In this document: positions 1 to 8,309 of the stretch, piece by piece | Layout: each line of letters begins with the position of its first letter | How positions within the stretch are numbered: the first letter of the stretch is position 1 | From: Planctomonas deserti | Lineage (GTDB): Bacteria > Actinomycetota > Actinomycetes > Actinomycetales > Microbacteriaceae | Direction: 5' to 3' | Length of the DNA: 64,000 nt | Assembly (NCBI RefSeq): GCF_003067705.1 | Contig: NZ_QANL01000001.1 | Location: 62,001 to 126,000, forward strand | Notes under the pieces: model-generated | Told to the model about the DNA's origin: nothing | The model's input: only the letters and a program-made list of their open reading frames with translations | Database searches by the model: none | Translations under genes and position numbers: made by a program

Positions 1-1038
1 GCTGAGGATGCGACCGCGCACGACCACCTTGGTGACCGACTTGTACGCGGCGGACAGCTGCACGAGCACGGACGCGTCGACCGAACCGGCCTCGACGCGC
101 TCGGTGATGGTCTGACGGACGCGGTCCTTGACCTGGTCGTCAGCGGCCTGGCGCTCCTGCTTGTCGGCGATCTGGTAGACCCGCACGAGCTCGTCGTAGG
201 CGAGCTCCGCGACGACGTCGTAGGCCTCCTGCGAGTAGGGCGGGAAGACCGGGTAGTCGGCCGTGGGCTTCGCGGCCTGGCGGGCCAGGTCGGCCTGCGC
301 CTCGACGAGCGACTTGAGGAACGGCTTGGCGGCCTCGAGGCCCTGCGCCACGACGGCCTCGTTCGGCTTGGTGGCACCGCCCTGGATGAGCGCCCAGGCA
401 CCGTCGGTGGCCTCGGCCTCGACCATCATGATGGCGACGTCCTGCTCGCCGTTCTCGTCCGTGACGACGCGGCCGGCGACGACCATGTTGAACACGGCGT
501 CCTCGAGCTGCGAGTGCTTGGGGAAGGCGACCCACTGGTCACCGATGAGGGCGACGCGCACGCCGGCGACGGGGCCGGAGAACGGAAGGCCGGACAGCTG
601 CGTCGACGCGGACGCGGCGTTGATGGCGAGCACGTCGTAGAACTCGTCCGGCGCGATCGAGAGCACCGTGACGACGACCTGAACCTCGTTGCGGAGGCCG
701 TCGACGAACGACGGACGCAGCGGCCGGTCGATGAGACGGCAGGTGAGGATCGCGTCGGTGGACGGGCGTCCCTCGCGACGGAAGAAGCTGCCGGGGATGC
801 GACCCGCGGCGTACATGCGCTCCTCGACGTCGATCGTGAGCGGGAAGAAGTCGAAGTTGTCCTTCGGGTGCTTGCCGACGCTCGTGGCGCTCAGCAGCAT
901 GGTGTCTTCGTCGAGGTAGGCGGCGACGGCGCCCTGCGCCTGCTGCGCCAGGCGACCGGCCTCGAAGCGGACGGTGCGCGTGCCGAACTTGCCGTTATCG
1001 ATGACGGCTTCGGCGAACTTGATCTCTGGACCCTCCAT
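1..1038 (-). CDS. pnp: Polyribonucleotide nucleotidyltransferase (PNPase), N-terminal part
   Basis: This is a 3'-5' phosphorolytic exoribonuclease of mRNA turnover, cut by the window edge after 346 codons. The protein begins [16 protein letters not shown] and contains the first RNase PH domain, recognisable from [21 protein letters not shown], the [14 protein letters not shown] segment and [12 protein letters not shown]. The helical linker domain begins near residue 250. The ATG at 1038 is preceded by AAAGGAG about 9 nt upstream (minus strand), which fixes the start. It lies downstream of rpsO, as in many bacteria, but a 141-codon ORF and about 500 bp of leader separate them. The second RNase PH, KH and S1 domains would lie outside the window. 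Confidence 0.97.
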   Translation of the reverse strand, partial: MEGPEIKFAEAVIDNGKFGTRTVRFEAGRLAQQAQGAVAAYLDEDTMLLSATSVGKHPKDNFDFFPLTIDVEERMYAAGRIPGSFFRREGRPSTDAILTCRLIDRPLRPSFVDGLRNEVQVVVTVLSIAPDEFYDVLAINAASASTQLSGLPFSGPVAGVRVALIGDQWVAFPKHSQLEDAVFNMVVAGRVVTDENGEQDVAIMMVEAEATDGAWALIQGGATKPNEAVVAQGLEAAKPFLKSLVEAQADLARQAAKPTADYPVFPPYSQEAYDVVAELAYDELVRVYQIADKQERQAADDQVKDRVRQTITERVEAGSVDASVLVQLSAAYKSVTKVVVRGRILS

Positions 1039-1537
1039 GTGGGGGTTTTCTCCTTTGTTTAGTGTCGCAACCCCGTGTGGGCAGCGACAGTCGTCCAGGA
1101 GCAGGAGCGGGCAAGGCGATCCGGGCGCGCCTCGCGAATGCGGGGTCTACCGGGAAACGTGCGGCTCTGCGGGTGCTCTAGTGCACCGCGGGCGCATGTC
1201 TGGCCATTAGTAGAAATCCTCCGAGCGACTCGGAAAACCACCACCAACGACCAGCCTCCTGCCGGCCTGCTCCGTTGTTGCGTGTTCAGTTTGGCGATGC
1301 GATCCGGATCGCCCAGGGCGACATGGTTCGGATCCATCGAACGGGCGAACCCGCTTCCCGCCGGGCGGTGCGTCGTGCCGAGCGGGCCCGTGACACGGGA
1401 CTCCGTCGGCGCACCGGTTCACGGGCGTACGGTGCCGACTCTAGCACGCGGCCCCTTTTCCTCCCCGGAAGGCCCGGCGGATTCCCGGGCTCGTCCATAT
1501 GCCGGTCCGCTCCCCCGCCTCCGCGGTGATCACTGCG
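1039..1537 (-). promoter_or_regulatory. Long 5' leader of pnp
   Basis: These 499 bp contain no convincing full-length gene. The minus strand shows, at 1218-1230, the small hairpin CCGAGTCGCTCGG running into GGAGG and then a 10-codon mini-ORF (separate entry), followed by about 140 nt to the pnp ribosome-binding site. pnp leaders in other bacteria are structured and autoregulated through RNase cleavage, so a regulatory leader is plausible here. No promoter hexamers stand out. Confidence 0.4.
1178..1207 (-). other. Candidate leader peptide ahead of pnp
   Basis: The 9-residue open frame MARHAPAVH starts at ATG 1207, 10 nt after a perfect GGAGG (1218-1222), and stops at TAG 1178-1180. The Shine-Dalgarno sequence overlaps the 3' arm of a CCGAG/CTCGG hairpin. 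Translation is possible but unproven; the reading could be chance in a long leader. Confidence 0.3.
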
Positions 1538-1963
1538 TCAGCGGGTCTCGCCGATCAGCAGGTCGACGCGCAGGCCGGCCTTCGTCTTCACGATCGCCAC
1601 CGGGAGGCGGGTCTTGTTCTCCCGCTCCTGCCAGCGCACGAGGGCGGCCTCGACGGCGCCCTCCAGACCGCGCGGGACCTCGCCGACCACGGCGGTGGGC
1701 CGGCCGTCGGCGAACAGGCGCACGGGCATCGGCGCATCCACGCGCTCGTCCTCCTGGGTGCGGCGGGGGATGAAGGCCTCGGGACTCGACCGTCCGACGA
1801 TGCCGGCGATCACGTCCTGCGCCCCGTCGCTCTTGGCAAGGCGGATGGTCACCCGCGCGTTGCGCGGCTGGAGGTTGTAGTCGTAGTCGCTCAGCTTCCC
1901 GGAGCCCGCGTCGCTCTTCGGCGGGGCGTCGGGGTCGGCTGGGCGCTGGAACGGAAGTCGCAT
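1538..1963 (-). CDS. Hypothetical protein between rpsO and pnp
   Basis: This 141-residue soluble protein matches no family I recognise. It opens with a hydrophilic stretch (MRLPFQRPADPDAPPKSD). A compact alpha/beta-looking body follows (NARVTIRLAKSDGAQDVIAGIVG, then LPVAIVKTKAGLRVDLLIGE), with no membrane segment and no cysteines. It is read from ATG 1963 with only a weak upstream purine run, so the start is not certain. It sits on the same strand as rpsO and pnp, after the rpsO terminator hairpin, and codon positions look coding. Its place within an rpsO-pnp pair suggests a translation- or RNA-linked housekeeping role, but this is only inference. Confidence 0.7.
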   Translation of the reverse strand: MRLPFQRPADPDAPPKSDAGSGKLSDYDYNLQPRNARVTIRLAKSDGAQDVIAGIVGRSSPEAFIPRRTQEDERVDAPMPVRLFADGRPTAVVGEVPRGLEGAVEAALVRWQERENKTRLPVAIVKTKAGLRVDLLIGETR

Positions 1964-2032
1964 GTGCCCATTCTGGCGGCTCGGGCCCCGGCCGCGGGAG
2001 AGCGGCGCGGGGGTCGGCGCGACGGGGTGCGT

Positions 2033-2150
2033 CCCTTCGACGGGCTCAGGGACCGTGAGATTGTCCCTCGTCAGGACCGGTACGGTCGCTGAGCCTGTCG
2101 AAGCGACGTGACCGGCGCGGGGGTGCGTCCCTTCGACGGGCTCGGGGACC
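2033..2150. repeat. Cluster of CTTCGACGGGCTCAGGGACC-type repeats
   Basis: Three copies of a ~20-bp motif lie between rpsO and the next gene. One is direct at about 2035-2057 (CTTCGACGGGCTCAGGGACC), one inverted at about 2085-2106 (GGTCGCTGAGCCTGTCGAAG), and one direct again at about 2130-2150. The first two form a long hairpin. Very similar motifs are common intergenic repeats in many GC-rich bacteria; no other copy was seen in this window. Confidence 0.75.
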
Positions 2151-2191
2151 GTGGGCGGTTCCCGTGCATCGGGCGGGCGTTAACGGCGAAA

Positions 2192-2217
2192 CGGCCGCTC
2201 CCCGAAGGGAGCGGCCG
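2192..2217 (-). terminator. Terminator of rpsO
   Basis: On the minus strand an 11-bp perfect stem (CGGCCGCTCCC pairing with GGGAGCGGCCG) closes a TTCG tetraloop and is followed by TTTCGCC. It starts 14 nt after the rpsO stop codon. The short T-run suggests a strong but imperfect intrinsic terminator. Confidence 0.85.
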
Positions 2218-2231
2218 CCTCGCGACAAGAA

Positions 2232-2501
2232 CTAGCGACGAAGGCCGAGGCGTCCGATCAGTGCGCGGTAACGGTCGATGTCGATGTCCGACAGGTAACC
2301 GAGCAGGCGGCGGCGCTGTCCCACGAGGAGAAGGAGGCCACGACGCGAGTGGTGGTCGTGCTTGTGCTCCTTCAGGTGCTCGGTGAGGTCCTTGATGCGC
2401 TGGGTCAGCATTGCGACCTGCACCTCAGGAGATCCCGTGTCACCGGGGTGGGTGGCGTACTCTTCGATGATCGCCTTCTTGACGTCGGGTGCTAGTGCCA
2501 T
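2232..2501 (-). CDS. rpsO: 30S ribosomal protein S15
   Basis: S15 is the primary 16S rRNA-binding protein of the small-subunit platform. The 89-residue product has the family's usual length. It carries the signature segments [41 protein letters not shown] and the C-terminal [10 protein letters not shown]. The ATG at 2501 has a purine-rich upstream region (GAAAGAGG on the minus strand). A terminator hairpin follows immediately, so most transcripts should end before the hypothetical gene and pnp. Confidence 0.98.
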   Translation of the reverse strand: MALAPDVKKAIIEEYATHPGDTGSPEVQVAMLTQRIKDLTEHLKEHKHDHHSRRGLLLLVGQRRRLLGYLSDIDIDRYRALIGRLGLRR

Positions 2502-2604
2502 AAATGGGACCTCTTTCCTCTCGCTGCGCGGTGCCCTGCACGGGATGTGTGAGCTCTCTTGATCCGCGGCCGTTCTGACGGCAACCGAAAGAGTCTACCA
2601 CCGC

Positions 2605-3591
2605 TCAGGCGTAGCGGGAGATGAGGGCGTCGAGGGCCTCGTCCAGCTCTACGTCGACCTCGCGGCGGGACTCGTCCTCGTCGTGCCACGCCACGATCTC
2701 CCGGGCGCCGGCGGCGAACGGGACCGTGGCCACGTAGTCCGGCACCAGGGACTTCACCTTGCTGTTGTCGAAGATGACGGAGTGCGACTTGTCGCCCAGG
2801 ATGCCGGGCCCGAGGTCGGGCAGCGCCGCGGCGATCGCATCGGAGCTGACGTGCACGATGTCCGCCTCGACGCCCGCCGCGCGGGCCAGCTGATCGGTGA
2901 TCTGGTTCCAGGTCAGCACCTCGTCCGAGGTGATGGTGAAGCTGTCGCCCACGGCCTGCGGGTTGCCGAGCAGCCCGACGAACGCCTTCGCGAAGTCGGT
3001 GTTGTGGGTGAGCGTCCAGAGGGAGGTGCCGTCGCCGTGCACGACCACGGGCTTGCCCCGCCGCATCCGGTCGATCATGGTCCAGCCGCCGCTCAGCGGG
3101 ATGGACGTGCGGTCGTAGGTGTGGGAGGGCCGCACGATCGTGACCGGGAAGCCGCTCTCGCGGTAGGCCTCGACGAGCACGTCCTCGCTCGCGATCTTGT
3201 CGCGGGAGTACTGCCAGAACGGGTTCCGCAGCGGTGTCGACTCGAGGATGGGCAGCCGGGCCGGCGGCTTCTGGTACGCCGACGCGGAGCTGATGTACAC
3301 GTACTGCCCGGTGCGGCCCGCGAAGAGGTCGATGTCGCGGCGCACGTGGTCCGGCACGAAGGCGACGAAGTCGACGACGACATCGAACTCGCGGTCGCCG
3401 AGCGCCGACCGCACGGCGGCCGCGTCGGAGACGTCGGCCGTGAGCACCTCGGCGCCCTCGGGAGCCGGCCTCGTGCCCGTGCGGCCGCGGTTCAGCACCG
3501 TCAGGTCGATGCCCCGCTCGACGGCCAGCGCGCCGCACGCCGAGCTGATGATTCCGGTGCCCCCGAGGAAGAGGACCTTCAGGTTCGTCAC
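2605..3591 (-). CDS. NAD(P)-dependent epimerase/dehydratase (extended SDR)
   Basis: This 328-residue Rossmann-fold oxidoreductase or epimerase acts on a nucleotide sugar or a related substrate that cannot be named from sequence. The N-terminal FLGGTGIISSACGALAVERG is the GxxGxxx dinucleotide-binding loop at residues 8-27. YVYISSASAY supplies the catalytic Ser and YSRDK the Y-x3-K pair. The mid-section MRRGKPVVVHGDGTSLWTLTH resembles the substrate lobe of plant CSP41-type and other atypical SDRs. It lies 10 bp downstream of the aldo/keto reductase, probably in the same transcript. The ATG start at 3591 has a moderate purine-rich lead. Confidence 0.85.
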   Translation of the reverse strand: MTNLKVLFLGGTGIISSACGALAVERGIDLTVLNRGRTGTRPAPEGAEVLTADVSDAAAVRSALGDREFDVVVDFVAFVPDHVRRDIDLFAGRTGQYVYISSASAYQKPPARLPILESTPLRNPFWQYSRDKIASEDVLVEAYRESGFPVTIVRPSHTYDRTSIPLSGGWTMIDRMRRGKPVVVHGDGTSLWTLTHNTDFAKAFVGLLGNPQAVGDSFTITSDEVLTWNQITDQLARAAGVEADIVHVSSDAIAAALPDLGPGILGDKSHSVIFDNSKVKSLVPDYVATVPFAAGAREIVAWHDEDESRREVDVELDEALDALISRYA

Positions 3592-3601
3592 GGTGTGCTC
3601 C

Positions 3602-4462
3602 CTACGCCGCGCTCAGGCGGCTGATCTCGTCGGAGGAGAGCTCGAGGTCCGCCGCGCGGGCGGAGTCGACGATGCTCTCCGGGCGGCTCGCGCCCGGGAT
3701 GGGGATGACGCGCTCCGAGAGCGCGAGCTCCCAGGCGAGTGCGACCTGCTGCGGGCTCACGCCCCTGTCGTCGGCGATCTCCCGGAACGCGGAACGCTCC
3801 TCCCCCAGCCCGGGCGCGCGGCGGATGCCGCCGAGCGGGCTCCACGGCAGGAATGCGATCCCCAGCGAGTCGCACAGCTCGAGCTCCGGCTCGCTGGAGC
3901 GGAACTCGGGTGAGAACTGGTTCTGCACCGACACGAGGGCGTCGCCGAGCACCTCGTGCGCCGTGCGGATCTGGTCGGGGTCGGCGTTCGAGATGCCCGC
4001 GAAGCGGATGACGCCCTGCTCGATGAGCTCGCGCAGGGCGCCCATGGTCTCCTCGTACGGGACCTCCGGGTCCGGGCGGTGGTGCTGGTACAGGTCGATG
4101 ACTTGCACGCCGAGGCGCTCGGCGGACGCGCGCGCCGCCCGGTGCAGCGCCTCGGGCGATCCCTCGAGGCCCCACGGCCCCTCGTCGCGGTGAATCGTGC
4201 CGCCCTTGGTCGCGACGACCACGCCGGAGGTGTCGCCGCCGTAGGAGCGCAGCGCCTCCGCGATGAGGATCTCGTTGTGCCCGATGCCGTCGGCGTCGAG
4301 GTGGTACGAGTTCGCGGTGTCGATGAGCGTGATGCCCGCGTCGAGCGCCGCGTGAACGGTCGCGATCGAGGTCTCCCGATCCTTGCGACCCTGGATGGAC
4401 ATCGGCATGCCACCGAGGCCGATCGCGCTGACGGTGAGGGAGCCGAGGGAACGATGCTTCAT
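3602..4462 (-). CDS. Aldo/keto reductase
   Basis: This is an NADPH-dependent reductase of the AKR superfamily (286 residues), with an unidentified carbonyl substrate. It has the expected sequence landmarks: LGLGGMPM near the N-terminus, DTANSYH with the catalytic Asp/Tyr pair around residues 50-55, VATKGG with the catalytic Lys, and IPIPGASRPESI of the cofactor 2'-phosphate site near the C-terminus. The start is ATG 4462 because AAGGAG lies 7 nt upstream; longer upstream readings in this frame run through nnrD and are spurious. It is paired with the SDR gene that follows. Confidence 0.9.
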   Translation of the reverse strand: MKHRSLGSLTVSAIGLGGMPMSIQGRKDRETSIATVHAALDAGITLIDTANSYHLDADGIGHNEILIAEALRSYGGDTSGVVVATKGGTIHRDEGPWGLEGSPEALHRAARASAERLGVQVIDLYQHHRPDPEVPYEETMGALRELIEQGVIRFAGISNADPDQIRTAHEVLGDALVSVQNQFSPEFRSSEPELELCDSLGIAFLPWSPLGGIRRAPGLGEERSAFREIADDRGVSPQQVALAWELALSERVIPIPGASRPESIVDSARAADLELSSDEISRLSAA

Positions 4463-4587
4463 TGAATCTCCTTGACGGAACGGAACTTCGGTAGGGACTT
4501 CGAGGGGGACGGGGGACGGGAGGCGAAGCGGTGCGGGGCGTCCGGAGTGGTACTCGGGCGTCCGAGTGTGGCGGGACGACCCGCGGG

Positions 4588-5451
4588 TCAGACGCTGAGC
4601 TCGACGAGCAGCGCGGGCAGCTCGTCGGCGAGCTCGCGGGCGAGGAAGCCGAGCGGCCCCACCCGCGCGGCCAGCCGGTCGCCGGCCGCGGCGTGCAGGT
4701 ACGTGCCCCAGCAGGCGGCCTGCTCGAGGGTCGCGCCGCGGGCGCTGACGCCGAGGATCGTGCCCGCGAGCACGTCGCCGCTGCCCGACGTGGCGAGGCC
4801 CCCGAAGCCGCTCGTCGAGTTCCAGAGGGACCCGTCCGGCGCGGCGATGGAGTTCATGCAGGTGACGACCGCGCCGTAGCGCTTCGCGATCTCGGCCACG
4901 TCGTCGTCGAGATCCCCCACCTCGCGGTCGAGCAGGCGCTCGGCCTCGGACTGGTTCGGGGTGAGCAGCAGGCGGCCCGCCAGGGCTTTCTGCACGTCGG
5001 GAAGGCCGGGAAGCACGCCGAGGGCGAGGGCGTCGAGGTGCACGCGCACGTCGTCGTCGAGCAGGGGGACCAGGTTCCGCAGCAGTTCCGCGGCCTCGTC
5101 CGGGTCGTCGAGGCCCGCTCCGACGAGCACCGCATCCGTGCTCGCCTCGCGGCCGAGGCGGTCGGCCGCGTCGCCGCGGACGGCGCCGGACGGCGTCTCC
5201 GGCAGGCCGATGACCCCGGACTCCGGCACGGCGACGGCGAGCGCGGCCGCCGTGGACTCCGCGACCGCGAGGGTGAGGCGGCCGGCTCCGACGCGGAGCG
5301 CGCTGACTCCGGCGAGTAGCGCGGCCCCGGGTGTCTTGCGAGCGCCGCCCACGACGAGCACCTGCCCGCGGTCGTACTTCGAGGTGCCCGGGGCGGGCAG
5401 CCGCCACTCGCGGAGGAGGGCGGGGGTGATCAGCTCAGCGCGAGAAGACAT
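4588..5451 (-). CDS. nnrD: ADP-dependent (S)-NAD(P)H-hydrate dehydratase
   Basis: This 287-residue carbohydrate-kinase-fold enzyme repairs hydrated NAD(P)H in the cytoplasm. The NnrD/YjeF-C landmarks are visible: KYDRGQVLVVGGARKTPGAALLAG at the N-terminus, LLLTPNQSEAERLL in the middle and the nucleotide-binding GSGDVLAGTILG. The partner epimerase domain (NnrE) is not fused, so it would be encoded elsewhere. ATG 5451 is preferred over GTG 5460 because a G-rich Shine-Dalgarno-like run sits about 8 nt before the ATG. The start overlaps the 3' end of the upstream phosphatase gene by 17 nt, which suggests translational coupling. Confidence 0.92.
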   Translation of the reverse strand: MSSRAELITPALLREWRLPAPGTSKYDRGQVLVVGGARKTPGAALLAGVSALRVGAGRLTLAVAESTAAALAVAVPESGVIGLPETPSGAVRGDAADRLGREASTDAVLVGAGLDDPDEAAELLRNLVPLLDDDVRVHLDALALGVLPGLPDVQKALAGRLLLTPNQSEAERLLDREVGDLDDDVAEIAKRYGAVVTCMNSIAAPDGSLWNSTSGFGGLATSGSGDVLAGTILGVSARGATLEQAACWGTYLHAAAGDRLAARVGPLGFLARELADELPALLVELSV

Positions 5452-6214
5452 CGCGGTCACCCCCGTGCTGCGTCACCGGAGCGCCGTGCTGCTCGAGGTG
5501 CTCCGTGGAGTTGAAGAGGGTGGGCGTCCAGCGGCGGCCACCCGGCTCGCGGGTGAGCAGGCTGACGCCGGTGTTCATCACCGGGGTCGTGGCGCCGATC
5601 TCGAGCACCTCCTCCTCCGTGTAGCCCTCGCAGACGTAGCGGAACACGAGCACGACCGCGTCGTGGCAGACGACCGCAACACGCTCCGGCCCGCCGTACA
5701 CCTCGAGGTCGAGCAGGAACGAGCGCACGCGCAGCGCGAGGTCCGCCCAGGACTCCCCGCCCGGCGGCCGGTAGTAGAACTTGCCCAGCCAGCGGCGGCG
5801 CTCGGCCTCCTGCGGGAAGCGCGAGACGATGCCGCGGCCGGTGAGGGTGTCGAGCACCCCGAGCTCCCGGTCGCGCAGTCGCTCGTCCAGCAGCGGGCGG
5901 AGGCTCTCGCCCGAGCCGCCGCCGTCCCCGGCGGCATGGCCGTCGGCGCCGGTCGCGCCGAACGCGAGCTCGGCGGTCTGCCGGGCGCGCATGTAGGGGG
6001 ACGAGAAGACTGCGCCGGGCCGGAGGTGGCGGCCGTCCCCGTTGAGCCAGAGACCGAGCGACGTCGCCTGCTCGACCCCGGTCGCGGACAGCGGCACGTC
6101 GGCGTCGCGCTCGGTCACGGGCACGACGTCGAGCCGGTCCCGGGTCGCCGTCGCGGCTGCGACGTTGCCCTCGCTCTCGCCGTGGCGGATCAGCAGCAGT
6201 TGCGTCGTTGTCAT
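5435..6214 (-). CDS. Histidine phosphatase (phosphoglycerate mutase-like) family protein
   Basis: This is a 259-residue phosphohydrolase of the branch-1 histidine phosphatase family. LLIRHGESEGN near the N-terminus has the RHG catalytic histidine motif. Further landmarks are LSATGVEQA, SSPYMRARQTAE, and VVCHDAVVLVF with the second catalytic His. A Gly/Asp-rich insertion follows the RARQT motif. The substrate is not deducible; the overlap with nnrD is positional only. Start at ATG 6214 (MTTTQLLLIRHG) with AGGAG about 11 nt upstream; the in-frame extension upstream lacks family sequence. Confidence 0.88.
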   Translation of the reverse strand: MTTTQLLLIRHGESEGNVAAATATRDRLDVVPVTERDADVPLSATGVEQATSLGLWLNGDGRHLRPGAVFSSPYMRARQTAELAFGATGADGHAAGDGGGSGESLRPLLDERLRDRELGVLDTLTGRGIVSRFPQEAERRRWLGKFYYRPPGGESWADLALRVRSFLLDLEVYGGPERVAVVCHDAVVLVFRYVCEGYTEEEVLEIGATTPVMNTGVSLLTREPGGRRWTPTLFNSTEHLEQHGAPVTQHGGDRDVFSR

Positions 6215-6370
6215 GCGGGGGCGGACTCCTCGGGGTCTCACGGGGTGTCACGGGACGAATGGTGCCCGTCGTTCGAGCGTATGCCGGTCGCCCGCCCGAC
6301 GCGGGCGGCGCTACCGATCGCGGGCGGGCATCCTGCACAATGGCGGAACGCGCACGGGAGAGGGACGCAT

Positions 6371-6742
6371 ATGACGAGCACTGCGAGGCGGGTGCTCCTC
6401 GGCGTGCTCGCCGTGGTGCTCGTGGGCCTCATCGGCGGGGCCCTGCTCGCCCTGGGACCGCGGCTCTCCATCCCCGACGAGGCGGGGCGCGCCGTGGACG
6501 TCGCCCCCGTCGTCGTGACGCCGGCCCCCGCACCTCCTCCCGCCGATCCCGCTCCCGTGCCCGGCGAGCCGCCGGCGCCCGCGCCCACGCCGTCCCCGTC
6601 GGAGTCGCCGGACGAGGATGATGACGGCGCGACCGTCGTGCCCGGTCCGGAGCCTGTCGAGGTGGGCGACGACAACGGCGGCGACGACGGCGATGACGGC
6701 GGCTCCGGCCGGTCCGGCAGGGATCACCCCGAGGACGACTAG
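6371..6742 (+). CDS. Small membrane-anchored protein with Pro-rich and acidic tail
   Basis: This 123-residue product has one hydrophobic segment (residues ~7-30, RVLLGVLAVVLVGLIGGALLAL). An extracytoplasmic region rich in Pro, Ala and Ser follows, then a strongly acidic C-terminus (DEDDDG, then DDNGGDDGDDGG). The segment could be an uncleaved anchor or a signal peptide. No enzyme motif is present. Like the larger His/Asp-rich protein downstream, it could bind cations at the cell surface. ATG 6371 follows GAGAGGGA. The gene is divergent from the phosphatase and followed by the repeat array. Confidence 0.7.
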   Translation: MTSTARRVLLGVLAVVLVGLIGGALLALGPRLSIPDEAGRAVDVAPVVVTPAPAPPPADPAPVPGEPPAPAPTPSPSESPDEDDDGATVVPGPEPVEVGDDNGGDDGDDGGSGRSGRDHPEDD

Positions 6743-6863
6743 CCCCGCCGATCCCGCTCCGCTGCGCGCCGGGGGGCACGTGTGCGTGCTGCGTGCGTGC
6801 CGCGTGCCGGGGCGGGTGCTGGGTGCTGCTGCTGTGTGCTCGCCCTAGGTCCTGCTCCCTCTC
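6743..6863. other. Spacer before the repeat array
   Basis: GC-rich spacer between the acidic-protein stop codon and the first palindromic repeat. It has several short TGC/GTGC iterations and no gene or clear terminator. Confidence 0.5.
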
Positions 6864-7317
6864 GCCCCTGCCCAGGCAGAAGGTTCCTGCGCAGGTAAAA
6901 GCTGGGCAGGAATTTCCTGCCCAGGCAGGGGCAACGGAGGCAGCAGGTTTGAGTCTCCTGCCCAGGCAGGGGCAAGGGAGGTCAGCGGGGCGGGGTCTCC
7001 TGCCTGGGCAGAGGCGACGAAGCCAGCGGGGCGGGATGCCCCTGCGCAGGCAGAAGATTCCTGCGCAGGTAAAAGCTGGGCAGGATCCTCCTGCCCAGGC
7101 AGGGGCAACGGAGGCAGCGGGGCGGGGCCTCATGCCCGGGCAGGGGAAACCAGAGGCAGCGGGGCTGGGGCTCCTGCCTGGGCAGAGGCAGCGGAGGCTG
7201 GCGGGCGGGATGCACTGCCCGGGCAGGCGCAACGGAGGCAGCAGGGCGGGGGTCTCCTGCCCAAGCAGGGGCAACGGAGGCAGCGGGGCGGGGTCTCCTG
7301 CCTGGGCAGGAGCAGCG
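6864..7317. repeat. Array of palindromic repeats, ~41-bp periodicity
   Basis: About eleven related units form a ~450-bp array. Two are full 69-bp palindromes (6864-6932 and 7038-7106). Each begins GCCCCTGC and contains a GTAAAAGCTGGGCAGG-type centre. The rest are half-units built on CTCCTGCCCAGGCAGGGGC or its inverse, alternating with AACGGAGGCAGCGGGGCGGG at roughly 41-bp spacing. Single 69-bp copies occur at four other intergenic sites in this window. Long open frames through the array are composition artefacts. Confidence 0.9.
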
Positions 7318-7350
7318 CTGAGGCGGCGGGTCCAGGCGGATCCTCGGCTT

Positions 7351-7368
7351 CATGAGAGACGTCTCATG
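7351..7368. promoter_or_regulatory. Inverted repeat upstream of the His/Asp-rich protein gene
   Basis: CATGAGA and TCTCATG flank GACG, a 7-bp perfect inverted repeat with the 10-bp palindrome GAGACGTCTC nested inside, about 93 bp before the ATG at 7461. It has the shape of a repressor or response-regulator operator. The binding protein is unknown; the OmpR-type regulator encoded at 8424-9080 is a candidate by position only. Confidence 0.45.
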
Positions 7369-7460
7369 TTCGTCTGTGGGGCGGCTCATGGTCGGCGCAC
7401 AGCCTGGACCCGTGGCGATGGACGCCATGCCCGTCCTCCGGGCTCGAGAAAGGTCCCCTC

Positions 7461-8186
7461 ATGCGCATCTCCCCGAAGCGAGCCGTACCGATCGCAGCCG
7501 GCGCCGCCCTCATCACCGCCCTTGGCATCGGTGCGACGCTCACGGCGCAGGCCGCCGAAGGCGCCGACGACAACCCCACCAGCCGGAACGGAGAGATCGC
7601 CGACGACAACGGCGGCACCCGGGCTCCCGGCGTCAGCGACGACGCGACCGCCACGCCGACCCCTACCCCGTCGCTGTCCCCCTCGCCCTCGCCCACTCCC
7701 TCGCCGACGGACCTGCCGTCGCTCACCCCGCCGACTGACGACGACTTCGGTCTCGACGACACCCCGACGCCCGACCCGAGTTGGACACCCGACCCGGCCC
7801 CCGGCGCGGACGACAACGGCGGGCTCCGCGCGCCCGGCGTCAGCGATGACCCGGCGGGCGTCGACGACAACGGTGGCACCCGCGCCCCGGGCGTGGGCGA
7901 CGACCCGGTGGGCGTCGTCGACGACAGGGGCGGGCTCCGCGCGCCCGGCGTGAGCGACGACGCCACGGACGGTGACGGTGGGCATCACCGGCACGGCGGC
8001 GACTCACGCGACGACGACTCGTCGCACCACGGGTCCGACGACGACCACCACGGAGACGGCGACCACCACGGTGGCGACGACCGCCACGACGACGACTCCG
8101 GGCACCACTCGGGCGGCGACGACGATCACGACGACGACGACTCCGACGACGACGGCCACCACGGCGGGCGCTCCTCGGACGACTGA
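7461..8186 (+). CDS. Secreted His/Asp-rich repeat protein
   Basis: This 241-residue exported protein has a signal peptide (MRISPKRAVPIAAGAALITALGIGATLTAQA, cleavage near AQA-AEG). Four imperfect copies of a 14-residue motif DDNGG-T/L-RAPGV-S/G-DD follow, interrupted by a Thr/Pro/Ser-rich spacer. The C-terminal ~75 residues are almost only His, Asp, Gly and Ser. Such a tail should bind divalent metal ions such as Zn, Ni or Ca, by composition alone. No known family was recognised. The ATG has AAAGG 8 nt upstream. The convergent two-component genes may control it or sense the same stress. Confidence 0.85.
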   Translation: MRISPKRAVPIAAGAALITALGIGATLTAQAAEGADDNPTSRNGEIADDNGGTRAPGVSDDATATPTPTPSLSPSPSPTPSPTDLPSLTPPTDDDFGLDDTPTPDPSWTPDPAPGADDNGGLRAPGVSDDPAGVDDNGGTRAPGVGDDPVGVVDDRGGLRAPGVSDDATDGDGGHHRHGGDSRDDDSSHHGSDDDHHGDGDHHGGDDRHDDDSGHHSGGDDDHDDDDSDDDGHHGGRSSDD

Positions 8187-8198
8187 CCCGACCTCGAC

Positions 8199-8231
8199 GG
8201 CGGGGCATCCACGAACGGGGGATGCCCCGCC
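8199..8231 (+). terminator. Terminator between convergent genes
   Basis: A 12-bp perfect stem (GGCGGGGCATCC with GGATGCCCCGCC) and 9-nt loop begins 13 nt after the stop codon at 8186. Additional inverted repeats (GCGTTCACG/CGTGAACGC near 8270-8300) follow before the end of the response-regulator gene, so it probably serves the plus strand chiefly. Confidence 0.8.
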
Positions 8232-8309
8232 ATCACGCTGCCGGTACCCGACCGCCGCGTGACGGCGGGGCGTTCACGATTCAGGCCCAGCGCCGTGAAC
8301 GCACGGGAT

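Noticed and set aside
4961-6742. 593-codon plus-strand ORF
   Set aside because: It is antisense to nnrD and the phosphatase for most of its length and merges only at the end with the real 123-residue gene at 6371. This is an open-frame artefact of high GC.
6864-7317. CRISPR array
   Set aside because: The period is about 41 bp, but the 'spacers' are near-identical to each other and the 'repeats' vary and invert. No cas genes lie nearby, so this is an expanded palindrome family.
6739-7428. Long ORFs on both strands through the palindrome array (LPGQ/PAWAG-type proteins)
   Set aside because: The translations are only the repeat read in each frame, and similar peptides appear at every other repeat copy. 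They have no ribosome-binding sites and no domain.
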